Shown in pieces: positions 1 to 13,209 of a stretch of 64,000 nt of DNA. Under the pieces are notes generated by a model. The model saw nothing but the letters and a program-made list of their open reading frames with translations, ran no database searches and was not told the origin of the DNA. Both the position numbers and the translations under genes were made by a program. The DNA is taken from assembly GCA_963931925.1 (NCBI GenBank), contig OZ007581.1, positions 13,018,162 through 13,082,161 of the forward strand. The letters are read 5' to 3'. Numbering within the stretch: the stretch's first letter is position 1; every line of letters begins with the position of its first letter. The stretch comes from Onchidella celtica (Eukaryota; Mollusca; Gastropoda; Systellommatophora; Onchidiidae).

Positions 1-3000
1 TGTCAAACAAAAATTCACCTCCTCCAGCAGGCACTGTTATGTTTTGTAACCCAAGACTTATTGCATAGTTCACATCTAATGAGGCTTCCAGGGCAAAATG
101 CATGTGACCTCGGCTCCACTCTAAATATGTCACTCAACGATGAAGAAGAAAAAGATGCAATTTTTAGAACAATCTGCATTGACATCGGTTTGGCACAATT
201 AAAAAAAAAAAAAATATCATACAAAATGCGAAAGGAACTAATGTGAATGGGAGCTGCCATTTCCTACTCAATAGATATAGTTCTCAAACTATATTTAGCA
301 CAAACGAGTCTCCCCCCCCCCCCCCAAAAAAAGAAAAAACAACAATTGATACCGCTTACATAAATATTGTAACACCTGTGTGACTCTCGTTATGACATTA
401 ATTAGTCGAATTAAGTTTGCTTTGCCCTCTACGCATGTCCTCATAGTAATACCAAAGATACTAGATATAATAAGATGAGACAGCCTCTTCTTCGCTCCTT
501 TCAAAAAGCCGAGCACGCCTCGTCAAAGGCCCTTATCACTCTCGGGGCGTTGAGCCAACAATGTGCACATTGTAACTGCATAGAAAATAACACCTGTGCG
601 TTTCTCGTCAATGGACAATTTCAACACCAAGCTATTAAAAACAAGATGCGTTGTCGAATTTACAATGACTGTCTCTTTAAAACAAAGCACATAAAATCAG
701 CGAATAAGGGAAAGAAAAAGAGAACACAAAGGAGAGAGAGAGAGAGATTTCGTCCGTCGGTTTCTTCAATATGATGGTAAGATAACAATTTTGTCACACT
801 GCTACCATAAAAAAGACACACACACACAAAAATACAAAATAAGCGACATCTATCGAGGTTTAGGGTAGGCCTAATGGCTGAACAGTAATCAATAGTCATT
901 TTTTTTTTTCTCTTCTACTGTTCGTTTTTGTAAAATGTGCCATTCTTGACATCTCTCGAGCATTCGCCTTTGTTTGGGGGGGGGGGGGTGAGGGTACGAA
1001 ACCTGTGAATGCAGAACGCGCCATTGGTCCTGTCTTATGGTAACTAGTATCATTTTGTACTACTGTGAAACAACCACACCTACACTTTGACACAGATACC
1101 ATCGGTAATTTTAAACCCGTCAAATCACAGTTTAAATGTTGTAAGCCTTCATAACAGTGTTATTCGGGTATAAAGTATCCAACTCTGAAATTTCGTAAGC
1201 TTGTTTTCTTGATAGAAAAAGAAGAAGATTAGATTCTACATCATTGTGCAAAGTAATTTATCCTACAACGACATAGAAAAAAAAAGGTTATGATCAGACC
1301 GTCTGCCCCGGTCTTTTTTTTTTTTCTTCAACATTTAGCAACTAATGGATTTTGTTCGGCCAGCTATTTGGATAGTGACGTCTTTATATTGAGTTTCAGT
1401 GAGATCCAGCTAGTTTGGCTGGTGAGAGAGATCTCACAGACTCTAACTGTCGTTAAGTTACCATCGGATTAGAGTTGGCCGATCTAAAAATCGGCTCCTG
1501 AGTTCCCAGACCTGATTAATTTTTGTCTTCCTCCTGTGAAACTAACTTTTCTTCCCATGTGCGGCCTGTGTTCACGCCTATAGCACGTCCAGATATTCTG
1601 ACAGTGAACGTTTGATGTGATGTTTCAGATTACAGAGCGACAACGACCTACCAATCTCAGCAGCTCTCAAGCCTGTGAATTTTGGATGTTTGCCCATGCT
1701 GACTCACGTCGCTGAGGACTTCAACACAGGTCACAGATCGCGCAGTGTGAAAATTTTCTCAATGCGGCCTGATAATGATATGACATTCCCCCAATATGAT
1801 TTATCCTTGCACACTATTATTAAACTGCAATGTAGCTATGCAATTTTTTTTTTTTTTTACCTGTGCCATAACATACTGGAGTTGTTTTTTTTTTTTACCT
1901 CAACTGCTGCCAGTTTATCTAATAGAGTTAAACAGTGGAAGTGAAGCATAATACTTGTACTTGAAACTGGCTGAAGACTTGTATTGCGTTCGCATGGGCT
2001 GGTGAGATCTCAGTGAAGTTCAACCATTTTAGTGTATTAAAACCTTTATTTCTAAGAAAACTATGTGTTCAAAAAGAAAACAGACTAATGCAACAAACCA
2101 GAAAGTCTACATTGTTAAGAACAAACAAAGTTTGCGACATTTTTCACAGGTCTTTTTACTTCCATTATTAACAAAATAATGTGTAAACTACATTTTATAC
2201 ACGTTTTCGGTTCTTCATAATCATCTTGAGGATGTCGTCAAGTAATATTTTAATTCTTTGTTTCCTTTCTCTTAGATTAAGCATTTTATTGTTGTTGCTT
2301 TTTTAAATAAAATTTTGTCTTATTTCATGCACCAGCTAACTGTGTTCGCTCCTGCTTACATCTTTTTCTTTTCAATTTTAGAAGTAGAATTCTATATTTT
2401 TGGAACAATCCTTCAAAAGAATAAAAATGATAGAAGCATGAAACTTGACCTGAATGCTGTTCGTAAGGGATGGCCAAACAAAAAGGTGTTGGCCACGACC
2501 AATGTTCAAAGTGGCCCCGAAAATTCAAGATGACAGACACATATTTATTGGAAAGGGGGTACCTGTTACCCGTTGTATATACAATTAACTGTAACGAATG
2601 CAGTTTACATCACACAATGTGTAGCTGTATGCTGCAAAGAAGAACTCTTGAAAGTGTAATGTTTTGGAGACAAACAAAACTACAAGACGGCTGCCAAATA
2701 CAATGTATTCATCGTTGTAATTGTTTCTAGGTGTAGAAAAATGGCACAGAAATTGACTATTTTATTACCAAAAATATCTGGCATTTTCTTTCTTTTATGA
2801 TCCAATGAAGGAAAACAATTTTGCAGTCTCTGAGAGTGTTCGAAAGCAGAAGTCCAAAATAAAAGTTTTAAAGAGCGGCAAAAGCCTGAAGCAGGAGTGT
2901 GCTGATCATTTTCTTATGTGTCAAACTTGTCAGTTCGATTTGGGTGAATTTTTCAAATATAGCCATCCCCTACATCCATCAGCAACAATTGGAAACTCTA

Positions 3001-4267
3001 CAGAACTCAGAAAGCAGACATTATCAATATATGTGCAGAGCCCATAGAGAACAAATGATGTCAGAGCCACAAAACTGATGCCCTAATTATAGATCGCTCT
3101 GCTTTTGTTTGTTGTCTCCATCCAATAAAAGTCACATTTCAAGAGTATTCAGAAATCAGTTTTGCAGAACAAAAATGGATGTTCCACCTTAGAGACATCC
3201 ACAACAAGTTTTGACTATACACTTTCAAGTTGTAAATGAACACTTACACCGCGTCTTATATACTAATTTTGAATGGCCAACTGACAGGGGCCATAACTCA
3301 TGGAAAATTTGATTTACCCAGTTTTGGGAAAACGCTCTTCAATTATATGGACATTATAACAACATTATCTGTTCCCGCAAAAGACGCCCCCTCTCAATTA
3401 TACGAATCTTAAATATCCGTGGTATAAGAGTACATGTACTATGGAGCATTGGCTTATGTGTGCTGTGGCAGGCAGGTTGTATTAGTGCCTGCTTTTTCCT
3501 GTGATGCTTGCCAAGGAGCAGGGTGGGGATGGGGGAACCGGGGTAGGGTGGAACAATATTGGTAATCCAAGCAGTAGTCGAAAGACATTGAGAGCACTCC
3601 CCTCTCCCCCCCCCCCTCCCCCGCCCTCTCTCACTCTTTATGTCCAAAGTCATTCGTAGTGGTAGAAAAACAGCAGTGGTAGTTGTTTTTTTCTTTCAAA
3701 TCAAACTAATAACTTATGCTCATTCAAGACTTCTTGTTGTTTTAGTTTCCTTTAAGGAGGGGGGGGGGGGGGGGGTTTGGGTCCTGAAATGGAAATCAGG
3801 CTTCAAAATATCGATATCGAGATTTTGCACTTATCGGTTAGTTTTATCCATTTAGGAACACTTTTTTACTAAACATATGCCAATTTTGAAATGTTTATAA
3901 CCCTGAAATAATATGCCTTTTAGTGGGGTGGGGGGCAAAAAAAAAGGCACAAGAATCATGCCATCGGCTGCAAAATTAGTTCTAAATAACATCTCAGTGT
4001 CACCACCCTAACCACGAGTTTTAGTGAATACTTGGAAACAAGACCTTATAAAATTTTTATAATGTTGCCCACATGTCTAAGTCAAGGTAACAAGCCTGAG
4101 AATCCAATTCTCTTCTATACAAGTACATAACACCACTATACTGCCATAGTAAAACATAGTAGGGTGCGTCATCGCCCCCCCCCCCCCCCGACCTTCACCT
4201 CGCTGCTGTTTCAGTGATTGCTCGGCTGTCAACAGAGCAATAAATAATTGAGCCTTCTCATTGATTG
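1..4267. other. Non-coding stretch, no gene supported
   Basis: No open frame here has recognisable domains or convincing paired splice signals. Visible contents are long homopolymers: C14 near 312, G13 near 976, a C/T-rich run near 3600, G17 near 3759 and C15 near 4175. There are also several poly(A)/poly(T) runs and a short GA run near 730. The short ORFs are spread evenly over all frames, as expected by chance in AT-rich DNA. Confidence 0.6.
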
Positions 4268-4508
4268 AGGTGAAGGTCATGCCCTCCAACGTGAGCAACG
4301 TGTGCAACGTGCACAAGGGCCCTTCGAATTTTTTGTCCTTATCCGGGAAGACTATTCGCTTGATCCTATCTTCCATAGGATCAGGGACAGGAAAAAATGA
4401 GAAAAATCCCAAAATTCCAACATGCCTGCACCGACCGGGATTCGAACCCGGTACCTTGGGCATGAGAGGCGAAAACCTTGCCTCTAACCACCGTGTCCAA
4501 ATGCATGT
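4268..4508 (-). repeat. tRNA-derived SINE copy (lacks the 3' tail)
   Basis: Read on the minus strand, the copy starts with a tRNA-like head containing a box-A-like CTAGAGGC variant. A clear box B, GGGTTCGAATCCC, lies at 4437-4449. The shared body follows, including GAGAAAAATCC, the TCCTATGGAAG region and the AACGTGCACAAGGGC segment. The body matches the copies at 8.5, 9.0, 15.0 and 24.8 kb. The 3' tail present in the fuller copies is missing. The two overlapping long ORFs on opposite strands are SINE shadows. Confidence 0.75.
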
Positions 4509-5569
4509 AAGCCACGGCCCTATTCTCTCTTCGGACCGATCCAGTTTTCTTAACTGGTCTAAAATTTCGATCATGATAAGGATATATCCAGGTATTATGA
4601 ACTGGATGGTAGAAATATCCGGATCATTCAAAAGCAAGTCTCTGCCTGGCACTATGATTATTATGTCAATTGTCATAGTTCGTTATCACGTTTGGCTGGC
4701 TTTTTCTGCTTGTTCATTATAAACAAGGGTTTCAAGACACAATAAAAGTAAATTGCACAAAATAAGAAGGAAATTAATGGTATCTGATTTATTCTCATGA
4801 AATACAGTATGTTGCAGTGGCGTAGCGTCAGCGGGACCACAGGGGTAGTTTGGCCCTTAGCGCAAAATTCTTAGGGGCGCAAAATTTCAAAAGAAAAAAA
4901 GAAACTCAATGTGTTGAAAATATTGTTATTGGAATATTTGCACTAATTAAAACCAGTCGATTTTATTTATCTTATTATCTTTTTAATCCCGCTCCTTTTC
5001 AATGGTTGGTTTTCAAGACTGAAACCTGCAACATTTTCTTTGCTACTGGACAAGGTTGGACCCTGAATAGAAAAACGTCAAACCAATTTTCGGAAACCTT
5101 TATAGTGTATAGAATACACTGCAAGCTGTGAGAAAGACGGGAGGTTTTTAGTGCAACCATAAAAAGCTCACGTGAGAATTTTGTCAAGTAAGGCAGTCGG
5201 GAGACGAGAAAATGACGCGAGATAACCACTGTGGCGCCAACGCATTATTTTGGTAGCGATAAATAAGACCTCATGGGATCTCACGGGAACTCTCGTCAGC
5301 GGGACATGACTAGCAACCTAGTTATTACTGAGTGGACAAAATTGTCGTTTTTCTGTGAGTTCCGGATTTTTGAACTAATGGTGCTGTAATCTGTGGGATC
5401 GCTGCAAGGCTTGAAGCAAAGTCAAAATGTGGCAAAAATTAAACGTTGTATGTAGCAAAGCCTCGCGTAAGAAATAATACAAAAACTCTACAATAAAGCG
5501 TTAAGGAAAATTCCATTTTACTCCCATTTTAGGTTTGAATTTTGTGAACATATTTCTTTAAAACTTTTT
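4509..5569. other. Non-coding stretch
   Basis: AT-rich sequence with no supported exon, RNA gene or terminal repeat. The sequence near 4815 looks like degraded repeat DNA, but no boundary could be fixed. Confidence 0.5.
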
Positions 5570-5850
5570 CCGTACATCGTGGTAACAAATGTTCCCACAG
5601 CCCTCTTTAAAATTCAATATTAAATATACCATTGACAGCACGGTACTGAAACTCCATGTATTCTTCAAGTTTCATCAGAGGATTCGTCTGATGCTATAAA
5701 ATTGTATGTTTGTTTGTTTTAGCGGGTTTTATTTACGCTTACTTTTCGGTACCCCTTACTGTACGCCGTGGGAACAAAAATTACCAGACTAACAAAGAAG
5801 AGATTTACTAAATCCAACGCGTCCGTACGTCGTGGTAAAAAATGTTCCCA
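5570..5850. repeat. Three copies of a ~30-bp palindrome-like motif
   Basis: Related units lie at 5570-5598, 5761-5790 (inverted) and 5821-5850. The core is GTCCGTACGTCGTGGTAA followed by a short A/T run and GTTCCCA or TTACCA. Two more copies lie at 8116-8148 and 8183-8213. The units look like subterminal repeats or clustered binding sites. Their function is unknown. Confidence 0.5.
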
Positions 5851-8115
5851 TGCAACAGACGCAGTAAAGAGTGAAACAATTGAGTCGTCGTCATCAAGTT
5901 TCCTAACATATACATGGGGGACACAAGTTGAAGACATGACCCACAACCCTCCCCCCCCCCCCCCTCGGAAACACAAGCAATAATGGTTTTTGAGGAGATC
6001 AAATTTCTGGGTATGTGTAATATGGGGCGATGAGAACAAAGTAGGGTGGCATCGGACGACCAGGCCTCTCATTCTTTGATGTGAAAAAAAAAAAAATGAA
6101 AGTGAGAAAAACCTAAACACCAGGTATAAGTTTACTTTGGCCGATCTGTAACCGGGTCATCTTTATTGGCGATTTCCAGGACCATCCTCAATATCGACTG
6201 GGCAACATTCTGGTAATGCTGCTGTGTTTAGTTTTTGATTTGGGACTTAGTTTTATACGGACAGTACCGGTACCTAGAGAAATGTTTGTAATATGAACAG
6301 ATGATTACATTTCATTTGTATTGTTTAATTTTTTGGCCCCTTTATGCAACAAAATATGTAAATCTCTTCATTTTATGCCTGTTATAAAATATAAGGTAAT
6401 CGAAATCGACCACGTATGAACTTGGTTTTCATTTCTGCTCCGACGGAAAGTCTATTGTTTGATAAAACACCGGATGTAAATCCTGTCTTTTCCAAGGTTT
6501 TGAGGGAACAGTTAGAAAATTATGCCTGAAACTATTTATAGAGCGCTGTATGTAGTGAGTGCAGCCTCCGCCCGCACGACCAAATGAGTGTTGAAGAACT
6601 GACTTGAATGTGAAGCCTATTAAATGTACAGGTAATGTATTATTTGGCGAGTAGGACAGTGGGTGGCACATAGTGACGAAAATATGCACTGCTGACAAGA
6701 TGGTCATGAAAGTTGATACAGCTTCAGCTAGTGCAACTCAATCTCTGAAGGAACAACATAATTTTTAACACGCACGTGAGGCTGTCGCTGAAGATTACAT
6801 GAAGAAATCAGGAAATTCGTTCACTGTCACCCATTTTGAGGCGTTATTGGAAAGGGCAAGTCATTTCAATGGTCTTCGCGTCCTACATTTTGTTATGTTT
6901 CCCACTCAATTCTGAAAAGCCTGAAGAACCATTTTCTCAACAATAGCTCAACGGTTGAATGAACGCTCAACGCTTGGACAGCGACAGGAATGTTATGTAC
7001 TGCTCATTATTTTAATTTTTATAATTTTGATGTATTTGTTCCCGAAAACATCCTTTGTAATCATTTAGCACCCAAATCAGAAACGTTTGCATTTCTGGGA
7101 ATCATTCCACTTTGGTTTCACTATTTGACTCTTTCCGTCTTCCACTGTCCTGTCAGTGATTGTCTTTCTCATGGACCAGACAGCCCCTTTACCGCCTTTG
7201 AAGTTCATTTTGTTCAATTTATTATGCGGATAGGAACAGGATAAACTGACATTGATTCATGTTCTTATCCTTCTTATTGTCACTCTGGCCTTATCTCCTA
7301 GTGCGGTAGGGTTTGATGAGGCAGTGTTAATTGTTATAGAAATATTGGACCCACATTAACTTCAGTCCTTGCCCCCATAAGACTTTTTCCGCATTATTGA
7401 TTATACTGTGTTTTCTCGGACTTGACTTATTTGGACGGCACCGTAATAGTGTCGTTCAACTGACCTTGACTCAATGTTGCAGTACGATGGGTAATAACTG
7501 GAGGTGAAAAAATAATGTGGCTTTCTTACTATGCTGTGCTCATGAGCACATGACAACGATAGGTCTCATCCCACAACATAATTTCGAACTAGATCTAAAT
7601 AATACAATACTTAGCAATTTGTTACCAAAACAAAAATAGGCAGGGTGAGGGCCGGGTACAATAAGATAGTGCGTGGTACCGGTATATTATTGAAAAAAAT
7701 AAGCATCACCGAGGCTTTTCCTGTACTGGCAGAGCTGCCTTAGGGTAATAAAATTTACCAGATTGTTGCAGGTGGATGTTGGGGGGGGGGGGGCGCATTA
7801 AATCGTTTGAAATTCACAGGAGTATAATCATCTTTTTGTAAGGGTTTTATACATTCTAGTAACTACAATTACACACCTTGTTTCCATTCAGGGAGAAGCC
7901 GAAAGAAAACTACAGGCGAGGACTTTGTTCTAGCGCTATCACGGAGGTCGGTCCAATGTGATACACGTATTATAAATTTAGAGAATAAACATCCCTCATA
8001 ACGTTTCTTGTGACAAAAAGTGGTCCCCCGAGTCCCCATGGAAACTGCATTGGATGGTATTTGTGATCACGAGGAACAGATCGACTGAAAGCGTGTTATT
8101 CTACACTTGTCTCAG
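5851..8115. other. Non-coding stretch between the motif clusters
   Basis: No exon or RNA gene is supported. A C-run near 5950, a G-run near 7780 and AT-rich DNA are present. The stretch is bounded on both sides by the ~30-bp palindrome-like motif, so it could be the inside of an old DNA transposon. No transposase coding sequence was seen. Confidence 0.45.
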
Positions 8116-8213
8116 TGTGGTAACAATTGTTCCCAGGACGTACGGATAGGCATAACCTGCATTTTTCTCTATACGGGACAGAGTGGTAACAAAATTTACC
8201 ACGACGTACGGAC
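8116..8213. repeat. Two copies of the ~30-bp palindrome-like motif
   Basis: The copies at 8116-8148 and 8183-8213 are mainly in the opposite orientation to the copy at 5821. The 8183 copy ends in ACGACGTACGGAC, the reverse complement of the start of the 5821 copy. This gives a loose inverted-repeat relation across about 2.4 kb. Confidence 0.5.
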
Positions 8214-8530
8214 CGCAGGGAAAATAGCGACGTACGGGAATCCTTTTTTTTTATATAGCCTATTGTATGTAATTACTCCTAAACCCCCATCGTTTTGTTC
8301 CCCACATATTCAAAAGCTCTTTGACGGAATACGTGTTCTTTTAGAGGGCACAAAAATTTAAATGTAATAGATCTACTTCAGTTGTTTTGTTTTTTGTTTT
8401 GTTGTTGTTGTTTGTTTGTTGTGGTTTTTAATTAATTTTTTTTTTTGGGGGGGGGGGGGGGGGACTATCTAAGAATCATCATTTTATTCCTGCATATATT
8501 TTTTTCTATCCAGTCCAATTCTGTGGCATG

Positions 8531-8768
8531 TTAGGATCAAGCACCTAGTCCTCTCGGATAAGGACGGCAAACTCAAAGAGCCCGTTTGCACATTGAACAC
8601 GTTAAAGATACCTTGGCAGTTGGAAATCGAGAAGAGCAGGCCTTACAAGGCCGCTCTCCAAGCAAAATTATTTTTAAAAAACTAATCTATACCACTACAA
8701 GAAGAAACAAACACAAGAGAAGTGAAGTGTAAATGCCAAGGGCAGAGAACCTCCTGAAATAAAGACCT
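8531..8768 (+). repeat. 5'-truncated SINE copy
   Basis: Plus-strand copy of the same SINE family as at 4.3, 9.0, 14.9 and 24.6 kb. It lacks the tRNA-like head and begins in the body (TAGGATCAAGCACC). It runs through CCTTGGCAGTTGGAAATCGA to the tail GTAAATGCCAAGGGCAG and AATAAAGACCT, which is the reverse complement of the tail at 14,889 and 24,575. A G17 run lies just upstream, at 8447-8463. Confidence 0.75.
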
Positions 8769-8950
8769 AAGCGCACAGATTATATAATTTATCGTCCACA
8801 GCTTCGCTGTTAATTCTTTCGAGTAAAGTTTTTTCATAATAATTAGAGCTATTTTTGTGCCTCCCTAAGAATGCACTGTACCTGACTGGTCCCCTACTAT
8901 TTCACCATTCCCATTGTTCAGCTGTTATATTGTAGGTTACTACTACTTAA

Positions 8951-9217
8951 GGTACACTGTGATCTAGAGGCAACGTGCTCACCTCTCATGCCGAAGGTAC
9001 CGGGTTCAAATCCCAGTGAGTGCAGTCGTGTTGGAATTTTGGGATTTTTCTTATAATTTTCCTGTCCCTGATCCTATGGGAGGTAGGATCGAGCACCTAG
9101 TCTTCTCGGATAAGGGCGATAAATTCAAAGGGTCCGTGTGCACTTGGCAGTTGGAAATCGAAAATAGCAGGCCTAACAGCCCGCTGCCCAGGCAAAATTA
9201 AATAAAATTTCTCTCTA
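8951..9217 (+). repeat. tRNA-derived SINE copy with box A and box B
   Basis: The head carries GATCTAGAGGCAACGTG (box-A-like), and box B GGGTTCAAATCCC lies at 9002-9014. The family body follows: CTGTCCCTGATCCTATGGGAG, CTTGGCAGTTGGAAATCGA and the CCCGCTGCCCAGGCAAAATTA junction. It lacks the ~67-bp internal duplication found in the 15-kb and 24.8-kb copies. A poly(C) run follows it. Confidence 0.8.
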
Positions 9218-10544
9218 CCCCCCCCCCCCCTAACCCACTGACATGCACCGCACTGTGGCAACGACGTGCCTGCTCCAGTTTTAACTGGGCTGCAATGACA
9301 CGAAGGCAAAGTTCCCAAATGGGATTAAAGAAGTATACAACATACAAAAAAAAATAAAAAAATATGAACATACATTTATTTTGGAACTTTTTTCCTCAAG
9401 AGGTTGGTTATGGTAAAAAAAACAACAGCAAATTCTGGTCTGTGAAGTTTTGACCCAAATTCTGCATGTCAGATGTCAAATGTTCAAATTTCCGTTTCTT
9501 CTGGTATAACATCAGAAATGGTCCTGACTAAATAGTGAATTGATATATGGCAGTGATGCTGAATCCTGGCCATTTATTTCTTTATTCATTTCAAACATAC
9601 AACAACTTCAACTGTCACGTCCACATTATCTCAAAATACAAAATCAAAAACAACCACACAACCACACTATCACTATCTCCAACAATGACATGAAATATAA
9701 GCAAGGACAAAATTAACAACATTTGTTTTATATATAATAAAATCAAATATTATGTATTTATTTTCTGCACAAAATAACATTTTTTTTAAGATAAACAAAA
9801 GGACAACAATGCAAACTATTTTCTAAACCATTCTCTGAAAATAATACAGGCCAGTCCTAAAAATTCAAACATCTAGGACAAACGTACAACAAGGACAAAA
9901 TGGTAATTAGTTACAAAATGGCACTTAAACATGAAAAACACCATTAAAAAATAACCTGTGACCTGTCCTAGACCTGGGTGGTACTGAGACTGTTTGGCCC
10001 ATTTCACCAAATAGTTTAAAGAACAAAGTACTCAGTCTCAGAATCAGCAGTAGAATAAGTCTTATCACGACAGCTTGATTATGTCACATGTTAGTGTTAT
10101 AGTTAACTTTCTAAAGAATGCGTTTGCCTGGGACTTGAAGATAGAATAAAACGTCATTGTTCAATGTTAACTGATCAAATGTAGACGGCACACCCGAAGT
10201 TTCTGCATCGGATTTTAATGTGACGGCAGTTTTTTCCCCTCCAAACCCACAGATATTAAATTATATTCTCTCAGGTGGCCAGACATCACTGTAACACCAT
10301 CCTAAATCTGAATAGTTTCTGATAGCATGCCCTGTATTCATTCAGCTCGTGCAGCGGATAGTACCAGAATGTGTTCAATGGAAAATGTTTTACTGCATGG
10401 TAAAAGTCATGCCAAATGGTCTCACATTTGTGCTAGCACCAACAGAAATATCAAATTCCAGCTCTGAAAGTTACTTCTGTATTTCAGTGATCTCTCACAG
10501 ATACTGTGATGTTATTTCATTCTACAGACAGGCAGTTTATGTAT
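9218..10544. other. AT-rich non-coding stretch
   Basis: Nothing beyond A-rich sequence is visible. The open frames are short and unremarkable. Confidence 0.55.
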
Positions 10545-10827
10545 TCAATGTGGCCAAACTTGATTAATGTAAGAGCCACATACAGTAAATTTCAGATGCT
10601 CGAGAGCCTCAAGACATGAAAAAAATTTACACACACAATTTTATTGTTATATAATACATTTTGTTATAAAACATTTGTATAAATAGTAGAATATAACTAT
10701 TCTGAAATACATGTATACAACAAAATTTACTCTTGTACGCAGTGCTTTTTTTTAATTGTTGTGATAAAAAGAAGAGCTCAGCCAAGAAATCCCATGTGGC
10801 TCATGAGCCGTGGTTTGGCCACCCCTG
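10545..10827 (+). mobile_element. Non-autonomous hAT-type element (MITE)
   Basis: The right end is GTTTGGCCACCCCTG, the reverse complement of the CAGGGGTGGCCAAAC terminus common in hAT elements. The left end keeps TGGCCAAACTTGATTAATG but its outermost bases have decayed. A second copy of the left half, in the opposite orientation, lies at 49.7-49.9 kb and keeps the full CAGGGGTGGCC terminus. No coding capacity is present, and no clean 8-bp target duplication was recognised. Confidence 0.65.
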
Positions 10828-13019
10828 CTCTATAAGTTAGTTCCTTTACTTGAGAGAGGGCATGTGCTTTATGAATGGCTTATAAGGAAATATGCATTAA
10901 TTTATCTGTGAACTATCCATTTCTGTCTGCATATTGCAGAAGATGCATATTCTTTGTATATATTGCTCAGCACGTCCAAACATTATTTTGTCACAGCTAT
11001 GTGATATATATCCTATGAATAAAGCCTACTTTACTATGACCTCCAAAGATGAAATTATGGATATATTTATAATGTACACCACTGCATCCTGAGCCATCAT
11101 AAAATTTTGTATCACAATATTATTATGTGGATCTTTCATCAAGAACATCAGAAGAACTTAATCTACAAATAAATAATTATAACTACAGCCTATGACAAAT
11201 CCACTCCCGACAAATTATTACAATTACAAATTCTGGAAAGTGGAACAAAGGAGAAAAATTCTGCATCAAGTTTTATAAACGAAACAAAAGGAAAGATTTC
11301 TATGCTAATGTTCAAACTACATTATGTATGATGTTTATCATTGTGACTGCCTTTAGTATGGTACTTTTCTCCTTAATACATTTGTGAGCGAGCCCCACTA
11401 ATCTCAATGGAAGTCGCACTAGACGAAGCGGAGAAAATCGTGATGAAACACAAATATCCGAGTTTTTGAAATTTTTTTTTATTTTGGTTGATACTTGAAC
11501 TTCAACCATATTTCTACATTCTGTGAAAATATTAGGTCTCAAATCAGCCTCTGAATATGATACATATTGCTTTTGATGCCTTTAATTTTGCCTTTGACAT
11601 CGAATATCACAGCAATTTTGGGATTCATTGAACTCCTGAAAACTTCAAAATCAATAGAGCTGTTGTTACAAAATGTTTATAGGGCGTGCATCATTTACAT
11701 TCGCATAGATGAGACATGCAAAATTTCAAAGCCATAGGTTGATTACAAGTACCCGCTGCTAAGGAGATTGAAAGGCCACCCCTCTGGTCGAGTACGAAAA
11801 CGCTCCTCCATCTGTTATAGCAATTTTCTCGGAAGTTACTTCCATGTTTAACCACCGAGTAGATGTCTTTAAAAAGCCATAACTTTGCAATAAAAAGGAG
11901 CATTGCAATAATTTTTACACCAAATTAAAGATGAGATTATGGTGATATTCACAAATTAAAACTGAAAAAAATGCGATTTCTATTGAGGTTAGTATAGTAG
12001 TAAGGCTCGCTCACATTTTTAAAGACAATATATATTTCCAACTTTCATTTCAGACTAAATACTAAATGTGTTTGTGACACACAAAAAAATCATCTCAGTT
12101 TCATGACAACATTTGACATGTATTTAATCCTCTGATCTCTCATTATCATTAGTTCTTCTCCTTTTAAATCCTCACTGAATCATTAACCACAGCTGTTGAT
12201 AAATCACAAGTCAAACCAACTACACACATTACCAGATCTATGTCTGAGACCATCTGAACCATATATTATGTAATTATAGTTTTGAAGGTCTGGTCTTCAA
12301 ACAAGATTGTGTCCAGCACATAGATGTTTCACCCTGATATAATTATCATGCCAAACTAGTTGACTGATAATCTTGTAATAATTGAATACAACACACAGAA
12401 AGTTCAACAAAAATTGTAGACCTGGTTCAGTTTTTACTTCTCTTGATGTCTCGTGCTAGTAAAGTGCCCTTGTGTCCTCTCTACATAGAAACGCCATTTT
12501 AAAGCAAGTTATCAACTTGTCTTTTCTTTCTACCATCAGGCCTTGGGAATGTAAGCGGCTCCTGAAGGAAAAAGGTGAAAAAAAAAAAAAACCTAAAATA
12601 CAGAAAATAAAAGTGCATGATATAGCAGGTTCAACAGACATATCTTGGATTACAGAAAAATCACATCATCTTACTCCAGAGTAAATACTTGTAAAGTTCT
12701 GAATTTTATTTTTATTCCATTTGTTCTAGAATCACCATGAAACAAAGTATTTACAGCATCTGACATCATCATTGCAGTATGTGACACTCAATATCTGACA
12801 GTAAATCTAGTGTTTACATCAGGAAGAATTTTATTCCTAACAGTTAACCATGCCAGCAATTATAGTATTTTCTGTTAGAACAAAAGATTTGTACATTTCA
12901 CCTTTGCCACGCTGCAGGAAAAGTATTATAGAGCTCACAACAGATGTCATAATTTTGTCAAACATTGACTGGCTGTACAGGGCACATAGTCAGTGGTGCA
13001 CATGAGATCAAGACAAATG

Positions 13020-13020
<1 letters not shown>
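10828..13020. other. Non-coding stretch
   Basis: AT-rich DNA without a supported exon. It lies beyond the 3' end of the minus-strand C1q gene and may include sequence downstream of its poly(A) site. Confidence 0.5.
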
Positions 13021-13068
<48 letters not shown>

Positions 13069-13086
13069 GTGAGTGAGTGAGTGAGT

Positions 13087-13127
<41 letters not shown>

Positions 13128-13174
13128 TGTGTGTGTGTGTGTGTGTGTTCGTGCGTGCGTGCGTGCATGTGTGC

Positions 13175-13206
<32 letters not shown>
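13021..13206. repeat. Compound microsatellite (GA/GAGT/GT)
   Basis: Long GA runs flank a GAGT stretch, followed by GT and GCGT/GTGC runs. The serine/leucine-rich and histidine/threonine-rich ORFs read from it are artefacts. Confidence 0.95.

Positions 13207-13209
<3 letters not shown>

Noticed and set aside
4077..4722. 199- and 153-residue ORFs on opposite strands
   Set aside because: Both lie over the SINE copy and its flanks; no protein motifs.
8990..9020. A functional tRNA gene
   Set aside because: Box A and box B are present but the sequence continues as the SINE body shared by other copies, and no full cloverleaf closes.
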